Source of the DNA: Symbiodinium natans
Lineage: Eukaryota; Sar; Dinophyceae; Suessiales; Symbiodiniaceae
NCBI GenBank assembly: GCA_905221605.1
Contig: CAJNDS010000147.1
Span: 592,273 to 634,772 of the forward strand
Direction: 5' to 3'
DNA: 42,500 nt
Shown piece after piece: positions 27,101 through 37,519 of this stretch; the stretch's first letter is position 1; each line of letters begins with the position of its first letter. The translations under genes and the position numbers were made by a program. The notes beneath the pieces were generated by a model, which ran no database searches, was not told where the DNA came from, and saw only the letters and a program-made list of their open reading frames with translations.

Positions 27101-30100
27101 ATGGACCGCACACCCTTTTAGGGTTCATTCAGTCCCGAAATTGTGGGCCCTTTCGGGGACTCAAGGGAAGAAGACTCGGACCCCTAAGGTTGTACCCCTA
27201 AGAGGTTGCCCTTAATATACTTCTAACGTGGCCCTTATCTTCCCGTAACAAAACATCGGCCCCAAACCCAAGGGCACAAGCTTAGGGGTCCAAAGTACAA
27301 CGCCTAGAGACGGAACCCGCTTTGCCCCCGGAGATCTTCTTGAGCTGCCGTCGCGCTCTCTTGATTTTCAGGAGTTCGCTTTTGGGGCAAAGGGTTTAGG
27401 GTTCAGGCACTCCCTTGCAAACAAAAAAGTTTCGGGTTTGTGTTACCCCTAGACCCTAGACCCTAGACCCTAAACCCTAAACCCTAAACCCTAAACCCTA
27501 ACAAGCCCTCAGACCTCGGACCCTGAGCCGACGTGGCTGAAGGCCTGCTCGTCATCAAGAACTACACTGGAGAGCCTACGCCGCAACGAGAGGGCTCCGA
27601 CACTGACAGAAGCTGTGGTTTAGAGGTTTAGGGCTTTGGGGGTTTAGGGTTTAGGGTTTAGGGCTGTAGGGTTTAGGGTTTAGGGTTTTGGGTTTCGGGG
27701 AATAATTGCTAAGAGTGTATTCCCTTAGGGTCCCTTTAGTAGTTCTACTAGAATAACCACCCAAAGCCCTATTCTAATTCTTAAGGCCCCTGTATTAGAC
27801 ACGTTGGTTTACCTTGGAGCCCAGTGGCGCCCTTTACCCTTGTTTTTGGTTGTGGGTTCCAATGATACTAACTAACCCAAAACAGCGTGCCCTTAGATTT
27901 ATATGGTTACTGGGCTACCAAGCACTCCCTGAACCCCAAACTCTAAACCCTAAACCCTAAACCCTAAGGTTCCTGGATTGCTTGGACCCTGTTGATTTGG
28001 CTTAGGCTTTTGGGGGGAGGAGTAGGGCTTAGGGCTTATAAGGGTTTAGGGTGTATCGGGTTTCGGGTTCAGGGTTTTATGCTGTACTTTGACTTTGAAT
28101 TGGGTGCAGTAGTTCAGGGTCTCTGGGGACTAGTCGCCCCGACTACGGCCACTCCCTGCTTGAATGAGACCCTGAACCCTAAACCCTAAACCCTAAGCCC
28201 TAAGCCCTAAACCCTAAACCGCAATCTGGGACGCCCATTGAATTCCTTGTTCCCTTTTTGATCCCTGACACGAAATGCCCAAAACCCCGAAACTTTCACC
28301 GTGTGATTTTTAAAGCCCGACAAGCTTCCTGGTTCTGAATGGGCAATTGGGTACCTTACATCCACTACTGTAGAGGGAACGGAAATTTCCCTAAGGGCCC
28401 GGGGCCCCGAATGTTGTGACCTTGGGGCCTAAACCGTAAACCCTAGACCAAAACCGGAAAACCCTAAAACCCTAAACCCTAAACCTGAATCATGGGGTCT
28501 GGGGGGGGGGGGGGGGGGGGGGGGGGGCTCAGGGATTCTTTAGTTCCCAGCCAGATCCAAGCGAGGATCGGCTGAACTTCTCCTTGGCTGCGCAGCGGGT
28601 GCCCAGGCTAAAAGAGTGCTTGGGGTTTTAAGCTTTAAGGGTCAGGGTCTAGGGCTTAGGGTTTAGGGCCTGGGTTAGCTAGAGGGGATTCTAGTATACT
28701 ACCTCAAAAAAGGTACTGCATACAGACCTTTGGGTAGGGTCTAGGATTTCGCATGTTTCTCCATTGGCGAGTAGTACCTTTCTAAGATAGTATACTAGGA
28801 CCCCCTCTAGCTAACCCACAAAAGGATGGAAGGGGCCTTGATGATTCGGGTGCTGTGCCAAATCGTGGCATCTCATGAGCCCTATGCTAAGCAGCAGCTT
28901 CTTGCCTTATTTAAAGCCCACCTAGCAATCTAATTTTCTAAAGGTTGAAGATGCGGCTCTTCATATAAACTTGGTGGAGGCGGATCCTGCAGCTTCGGTT
29001 GTAGCTCGGTAAGCATTTCTGCCTCCCCGCTGTTTACTAAACCCTAAACCCTAGACCCTAAACCCTATACCCAGGATGGTTCTTGGACTCTTTGGTCCCG
29101 GGGACTTGCTCACCTAAGCAGGAAACCCTACTTGGAGGCTCATGGTACTCATTAACCCATAACAACTAACTGTACTTAGAACCCACTTATAAGCCCCTTA
29201 AGTGCCCTAATATGGTTATAAGTACAGTTATCCTAAACCCTAAGCCCTAAACCCTAAACCCTGTACAGTTATCATTGGTGTCACTAAGCACCATGAGCCT
29301 CACCCTAAACCCAGGCACGCTCCATCTACGGCTTGGATGTGGAGACGGTCATCACCAAGGATGCATGGGCCGAAGGGTTTAGGGTTTAGGGTTTAGGGTT
29401 TAGGGTTTAGGGTTTAGGGTGAAGTCCTTCAAGTCTTAGGAGCCCCTCATGCTGCGATGCCCCCGCTTCCTTGTTTTTGTTGCCGCCTTCAGCTCCCGTT
29501 AAACAAAAGATGTATATAGTATAAACCCTAGACCCTGAACTCTGAACCCTGAACCCTTCCCTTTCTAGCTGGAGATCTGTATTATTTGTATGTATATATA
29601 TATATATTTATATTTATTTATTTATATGTATTTATATATGTGTATATATCCCAAGGGAACATGAAACGTACCATTTTTCATAAGTTTCTAAGCAGTATGG
29701 TCTTAGGGTTGCGGAGCCCTAATAGCCCTAAAAACCCAACCACTATCCCTCCAGGATGACGTCGCCACCTCAGCCGAGCGAGGCATTGCTGGGACGCTCT
29801 TCGTCCACAAGGCCCCGAGGGTTCCTGAACCCAGCCACAGACCCCTGGGACCTAACTCCTGCACCCGATACTAGAACCCTAAATCCTGCACCCGATGCAC
29901 CCCAAAACCACAGACCCTGCACACAAAACCGTAACCCGAACTTATTTAGGGCTTTGAGGGTCTTGCGATGTCTAGCCAAAACCTCGGACGCTCGCGCAGC
30001 GTGTCGGGAATAGGGTTTAGGGCTTGGTGGTTACACTACTAAATGCTTAAGAATCTTAAGAAACATCGGGATTTATTACCGTTTATTCTTTTGGGGTTCA

Positions 30101-33100
30101 GCAAATAGTACTTACATGGAGCCCCCCAGTGTCTTGTACTGTAGTGACTGTAGTAGCTGTAGCTATAGGGGATGTAGCACCTAAGTCCTAGCGCTTCCAC
30201 AGCGCACCCGCTGAAGTTGCTGGCAGGCGCAGTATTTCGGAACTTGTTTCCTGCGTCGAAAGTTAGTTGCCCCGTCGGTCTCGCAAGTTTCTGACGCGAT
30301 TCTGCTTCAGGAAGCGACCCAGCATGAGGAGCAGTGCTCTCATCCTCCCATCGTGATGAAAGCGAGTGCACCACTGATACACATATTGCAACAGCTCAGG
30401 GTTGGCCCGAGGCTCGTTGCCGGGAAGGCTAGCAGCAAGGCCAGGTGGAAGGGACTGCTGAAGATATTTCCAACTACTACCAATGGTGCCAGAATGCGCC
30501 TGCAAAGTAGGCTTCCGGCCCCGACGGTACATTGTACGCCACACGCCTTTGCCGTGGGAGACATGATAGTGAGGTAGACCTAGGTCATCGGCTACAGTAG
30601 GGCAGAGGCGCGCCCCATCACTCACGACCGCCAGGTAGAAATCAAGAGAACGCAAAAAAGTCCCCAAAAACGCAAAAAATCCGGGTTCCTTATGGAGAGA
30701 CGCTTAGACCTAAGTCACCATGCTTACGACTTCATGTAGTCCCTTACAGCTTCTTGCTTCAATAGGGTCTAGGTATTAGGGTTTAGAGTTTAGGGCTCAG
30801 GTTGTGCAATTTTCCCTCATTCGCCACCCAGCCCCTCCTTGTGGCCCAACAAGACCCTTTCCTCCACGCTTCCAAAAACGAGGTGGCTGGCGCCATGTCG
30901 GAGGAGGGCAAGTCTCTGAGTGAGAGACATGGCGGCCCACTAAAACCTACACCCTACACCCCTACAATAAACTCCAGCCAGTTTTTCAGCATCCTTATCC
31001 CCATACCCCAAAAGATATGCAAAATGGAGTCCCAGCTCTAATTGTCCTCCATCCACATGTTCCAGCTTTCTGGAGTTTACTGCAGGTAGGCCCCTTGGGA
31101 TATTTTTTTCTTTTCCATGACTATTGGGTTTAAAGTGGACTATATTTGTTAACATTTTTCTGAGGGTTTGAAGGGCCTCCTAGCCCCTAACCTTGGGGCC
31201 AGATGAACCTCCGGAGAACTGGGGTGGGGGGGGGGTGGGGGCTGAGGTCAGAATGCCCTGTGCTCTTAACCCTAAACCCTAAACCCTAAACCCTAAACCC
31301 TTTCCACAGTCCTTGAAGTCCCAAACCCTTACACCCCTTGCACAAATCGAGAAGCGCACCAAGTCGAAAAACAGTCCTTAGTAGGGATTATAGTCAACCC
31401 CCTGTTAGTATAACGGGTAGCAACCCTAAACCCTAAACCCTAAACCCTAAACCCTAGACCAACTATCCTAAAGCCCTTGAAAGCATCCAATAAGCCCCGA
31501 GGATTAAGGCGAAGGCCGAGGAAGTCATCGCCCAGACGGCCGGCAACCCACTTGTCGTTTTCAACCCTGCGGGGTGGGTTTAGTTGTAGTGTTTAGGATT
31601 TAGGTTTTAGTAATGATAATTATTGCTAGTAGTTGAAAAAATAGCACTCAGTAATGAATTGTCATTAATCGAAATCATTTTTACAAATAGTAAATAATAA
31701 TAAAAGTATTTACGTTTAGGGTTTAGGATTTAGGGTTCAGGGTTTGGGGTCTGGGGTTTAGGGTTTAGTTCGGGTTTGGGGTTTAGGCTTTCGGGTGTAT
31801 AGGGCCTAAAACGAAACGCAAGCTAGGAACTGAGAGGGTCACACCTCTGATATGTTCCCTCTTTTTCGGATTTACGGTAAAGGGTTTGGGGCGCGGAGCT
31901 AGGACCCAGAGTAGGCCCTTATTCCCTTTTGTAAGCCCCTTTTAAAGGGCACGGTGTTTTGAGCGTAGGCTACTCTTGGGTCTACTCAGAATGTGGAGAA
32001 CGTGAGGCCGACACTGGTGCAAAACGCGGAGGACAGCTCGAAGAATGTGAGTGCCGGCATGGTGCAGTTGGCCAGCTCGTCTATGGCGGCAGTGCTCCCT
32101 ATGGCGAGGACGGTTCACTCTAAGCCCTAGTCCCTAAACCTCTTAAGGGTTCCAGCACGGTTTCGAGCGATCTGGGCTTAGGATTTTCGGGCGCTTTTGG
32201 TTTATCTAGGACCCAGACTAGGCCCTTATTCCAGGTTTCAGGGCTTATGGGTTCCCTTATCAGCCCCTTGAATTGAACTCTAAAAGGGCATCCCTTGTCT
32301 TGCTGGGTTACCCTCTACACCCTAAACCCTAAACCCTAAGCCCTAAGCCCTAAGCCCTAAGCCCTAAACCCTAAACCCTAAACCCTCAACCCTAAACCCT
32401 AAACTAAGTGAGGGGTCGCTTCCGTCGAGCGACAGACCCCGAACGCTCGGCCGAGGGCCTTACAGCCCGAGCGCCCAAGCGAAAAGAGAAACGGAAAGGT
32501 GAGGGTTAAGCCTCACCGTCTGTCCTGGACAGGCCAACGGACATCGGCCTATTTTACGACAACGTCAGTACTCGGCTAAGGGATGGCGGGCACCCAGACC
32601 ACCTTTAACGTTGCTTAAGTTTTTTCACCCCAAATCGTAACAGGGTTTGCCGGCCCCCCCCCCCCCGGCGGGGGCCCCCTGGTCCCTGGTGGCTGGATTC
32701 CTGGACCAGGAGGCTGGCGAGGGGTCCAGGCAGGCTGGTTGCTCAGATTTTCGCGTACCAAGGACCCCCCCCCCCGCGCCAAGGGCCGCAGGCCAAGGGC
32801 CCCCGCCGGGTCAAAGGGATCCACCAACAAAGGGCAGGGGGCTAGAGGACGCCCCCTCCAGGCCTCTACGGGCCCTGACGTGCCGAAGGCCCGAAAGGGC
32901 CGAGGTTATTTCGAAAGCTTAAACCCCAACACCGCAAAACCCTGCGAAGGCCTTCAAGCAAATAAGGGCCTCTACGGGCCCTAACGTGCCGAAGGCCCGA
33001 AAAGGGCCGAGGCTACCCCGAACCCCAGCTTAAACCCTAGCGATTGAAATACTCATATAGGTTCCCTGACCTTCAAATGAATAAAGCCTCTACGGCCCCT

Positions 33101-36100
33101 GACACGCCGAAGGTCCGAACAGGGCCCCGAGAGACCCCAAGAACCAAAAGGCTTCAAAAAGCTTCAAAAAGCCCCCTAAAAGAAGGGAGACCCCAGGATG
33201 CCTGTACCCACAATGAAAAATGCGATTTTTTGGTACTGAAATCGATGGTTTTTTCCTTCATTTTACCCTGGCAGGGCCAGGAAAGCCCCCAAAAGGCCCC
33301 AAGAGCCACCAAAAGGCGTAATTGGGGGAATCCAGGAGCAGGCACAAAGGGTTCCCCTGACCTTCAAATAAATAAGGGCCTCTACGGGCCCTGACACGCC
33401 GAAGGCCCGAAAAGGGCCGAGGCTACCCCCAACCCCAGCTTAAACCCAAACAGCGCAACTTTAAAAAAACATCAAAGCAAGGATCACAGCACAAGAAAAT
33501 AAATTCCATAAATCCTAAACCCTAATAGAGTATAGTTTGGCTGGCCGGGGTGGGTTGACGGGCAACGCGAGCGCGCGGCCCGGGGTGTTTCACACCCGAG
33601 CGTGCGCCCTCCCCTGACACACCCTAAACCCTAAACCCTAAACCCTAAACCCTAAACCCTAAACCCTAAACCCTAAACCCTAAACCCTAAACCCTAAACC
33701 CTAAACCCTAAACCCTAAACCCTAAACCCTAAACCCTAAACCCTAAACCCTCACCCTAGAATCCTCTTTGGGTCTGGCTAAGGTCAGCCTGGGCGTCTCT
33801 TTTTCTGTGGTTCGACGACTCAAAGCCGCGCCTCGGCTCCAGGGTCTAGGGTTTAGGGCTTAGGGCTTAGGGCTTAGGGTTCAGGGTTCAGGGTTCCAGG
33901 GTTCCAGGGTTTAGGGTTTATTCAGGGTTGTCGGGTTTAGGGTTGAGGGCTAAGGGCTCCAAGAAGGGGGGCCCCTCCCCCTCCAGGGGTTTGGGGGGGA
34001 CGGGGGGGGGGGGGAAGGGGGGTGGTGGGACACCCTTTCTGCGAGGTTGTGGGGATTAGGGTTTAGGGTTTAGGGCCCAATGAGTGTGCAAGTATTTATT
34101 CAAGGACTCCAGGGCTTCAGGGTTCTAAGGCTTTATATTGCCAGTAGCTGCTGAAGGGCGTGGTGTATGTTTCAGGAGCTTGCTCAAGGCTTCGCATTTC
34201 GGCGTGACAATTTGCGAAGCCTCCTCCCTATTCCACAAAATCGGGGCACCCCTTATACACCCAAACATGGGTAGTTCTCTATCATAAATTAGGGTCCCAG
34301 GGTCCCCTTTTCTTTGGGTCCTTCTGACTCGTACGGCACCCCTAAAACATGGACCCCCCAAGGAGAACTTCCCACATAGTGTTGACACCGAAGGGAGGGA
34401 GGGCGAACCCTAAACCCTAAACCCTCAACCCTCAACCCTAAACCCTCAACCCTCAACCCTCAACCCTCAACCCTAAACCCCCCTCCCCCCCATGAAACGT
34501 GCACTTCTAGGAGTCCATCGGCTTGGGGAAGATGGAGGCCAGAATGTACGGACAGCTTAGGGTTTAGGGTTTAGGGTTTAGGGTGTAGGGTGTAGGGGTG
34601 TAGGCTTTAGGGATACCCTAAGGGCCCAAAACCCGCACTATTCAAGGCCTCTCAGCTGTTTTTGGCCCCAAAGTCCTTGTTCTTTGGGGTCTTGGGCGCT
34701 TAGGGTTAGGCGGTTAGGCTCAGGGCTCAGGGTTTTAGAGTCTTTGTCGTCAGTTATCAAACCCTATAAATTATAAACCTTTAAACCCTATAAACCCTAC
34801 AAACCCCCTAAACCCTAAAAACAACCCACCCCAAAGCACTTAAACCCCAAAACCCTAAACAGCAGGGTAACCCTAACCCCCAAATCCGGAAAAGCCTCAA
34901 ACCCTAGAAACCCTAAAGAGAACACAACTCTAAACCCCTAACCCTAAACCTTACACCCTAAACCCCAACCCCAAACTCTGAACCTCAAACCCTACTCCCC
35001 AAACCCCAAACCCCCAAACCCCAAACCCTAAACCCCAAACCCTAAACCCTAAACCTTAAACCCGCAACCCCAAGCCCTAAACCCTAAACCCTAAACTCCA
35101 AACTCTCAACCCCAAACCCCAAACCCTAAACCCCTTTTAATTCCTCAGCCCCAAAACGCCTATATAAAACGCGCATGGTTAGGGATCCGAAGTATGGGCC
35201 CTGAATTTGGGTCCCCTATATGCACATGATAAGGGCCCATACTTCGGATCCCTTTAAATCCCTTTAAACAAGGGTAAGGGCCCATGGTTCCAACCAACCC
35301 TAATCCCCTCAACCTTGTAGGGCTTACAACCCCCCTAAACCCTAAACCCCAAACCCTAAACCCCAAGCCCTCAACCCTAAGCCCAAAAAGCCCTAGAAAC
35401 TTGGGATGTTCCCCTTATACTATACTAACAGCCCTTAATAAGGACTATAGGACCCCCTATACTAATCCGGACTGTTAGTATAAGGGGGAACATCCCTAAA
35501 CTCTAAACCCTCAAACCCTAAACCCCAAACACCAAACCCTAAACCCCAAACCCTTAGAAACCCTAAACCCCAAACCCCAAACCCTAAACCCCAAACACCA
35601 AAACCCTCAACCCCAAACCCTAAACCCTAAACCCCAAACCCTAAACCCCAAACCCTAAACCCCAAACCCCAAACCCTAAACCCTAAACCCCAAACCCTAA
35701 ACCCCAAACCCTAAACCCCAAACCCTAAACCCTAAACCCTAAGCCCCGCAAGGTGGGCCTCGGCATCCATGGGGAGCCCGGGGCGCGCACGGAGCCACGC
35801 GCGGAGGCCAAGAAGGCGCGGCTGCCGCTGCTTGAGTTTTTAGGGTTTAGGGTTTAGGGTTTAGGGTTTAGGGTTTAGGCCTCACATTAAACCCTAGGCC
35901 CTGAGACCCCTAAACCCGGATACGCCCTAAGCCCTTAAGCCCCTCTTTATACCCCGGTGAAGCCCGATCAGCCTGATAAACCCATACACCCTTGTCTCCT
36001 AAACCTGTAGGGCTCAATACCCCCTAGACCCTAGACCCTAAACCCTAAACCCTAAACCCTAAACCCCCGAAAAAGGTGGTGGAGGTGCTGATGGAGGGCA

Positions 36101-37466
36101 TCGAGGCCGGTCGTCAAACACGTCAGCTCCCCGACCCGGCGGAGGGCGTGATTTGCTTGGCGCCCCGTTGTGGATATTTTTGGGGGGGTTTAGGGTTTAG
36201 GGCTAGGGTTTAGGCGGATATTTTGGGCCTTAAGGGTTTAGGGCTAGGGTTTAATTAGGGGGGATATTTTGAGGGTTTGGGGTTTAGGGCTAGGGTTTAG
36301 GGGGGCTGTTTTGGGGGTTTAGGGTTTAGGGCTAGGATTTGGGGGGATATTCTGGGGGGTTTAGGGTTTAGGGTGGGATGCAACACGGCAAAACAAACAC
36401 GAAACAACATGCAACACAATGCCGCAATGCAAGATATGCAACACAATTCGGGCAAGGTTTAAGGTGTAGAAGGGTGAAGGAGGAGGAGTTGCGGGTGTTA
36501 GGAGTTTAGGGTGTTATATTTGGTTCTCGTGCGGGGTTGGGAGCTTAAGTGGGTGCTCGCGGCGAGCAAGTGGGAGAATCGGGACGAGAAGGGTGCACTC
36601 AGCACAGATGCGACTAGGTCTGTGATGAGGTGCACGCAGCTGCCTGCAACTCATCCACAGTTCAGTCTTTCTCCTTGTGCCATTCATGACAAGAAACAAG
36701 TCGCAGCCACTCAAGACTACCTGCAGTTGGTACTTCTATCGCCAAGTATAACTCTACTGATACGCCCCCAAAAGTCCTCCAAGTGGGTTGTAAGTAAGTA
36801 GACTTATACCCGGGGTTGTGAGTACCCATGAGCCTGCAAGCAGCCAAGGTGAACAACCTGGGCGGGGTACCTCCGCAGGAGCGCCGGAGCTTCCAGACGC
36901 TTGCAATCTTTGTGGTTTTTTACTGTAACTATTTAGATCCTTACCTTTTTTGGGTTTATTGGGTTTCTTATTAAGGCAGCTAAAGGTTTAATTTATAGCT
37001 ACCCTCCTGAGTGCAGCCAAGCAATGTGGAGCGCGGCTTTTAGGGTCACCCCGAAGCCCGCTAAAGCCGGTAACCAGCCCCTCCTTGGAGGTTCATGGGT
37101 AGTTCTAAGTAGGGTTATAGGTATGGTAACTATACTAAACCACATGTAGGCTACTGATAACCTTACTTATAAGACTTATAGCTACCCACGAACCTCCAAG
37201 TAAGCCCCCAACCCCAAGAAGCCTGGACCCTCAACCCTATATGAACAGATTGAGCCCAAGCACCCCAAAACCCTTCACCCTGTCAAAAACATCTGAAGCC
37301 TCTCAAACCCCAATAACCCTAGACTAGAGATGAAACTGAAAGGATACTAGTAGGTAGGCCCTTGGGATATTTTGCATTTCTCCCTTTTGGGGAGGACCAT
37401 GTTTAGGCTTTAAGCGCCATTTCTACATGGCTACACGCCTCCATCTCCGAGACTCTACGTGGTGGC

Positions 37467-37519
<53 letters not shown>

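Larger units (their letters stand above)
31539..33782. other. DAK intron 10 (2.2 kb)
   Basis: The largest intron: dispersed repeats with the core AGGCCCTTATTCC near 31910 and 32220, C-runs near 32655 and 32765, a triplicated stretch GCCTCTACGGGCCCTGACG...GAAGGCCCGAAA (near 32860, 32970 and 33380), and a perfect CCCTAAA array (33622-33750). An open stretch at 31990-32130 (NVENVRPTLVQNAEDSS...) is exon-like but unassigned. Confidence 0.5.
34538..35752. other. DAK intron 12
   Basis: Telomere-like blocks, a perfect R5-type palindrome (35181-35253), an R1 element (35403-35496) and a long mixed CCCTAAA/CCCCAAA array (35500-35742). Confidence 0.6.

Noticed and set aside
31990-32130. Exon-like frame NVENVRPTLVQNAEDSS
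   Set aside because: Good coding look but no fit to the kinase at this position and no AG|G acceptor; left unassigned.
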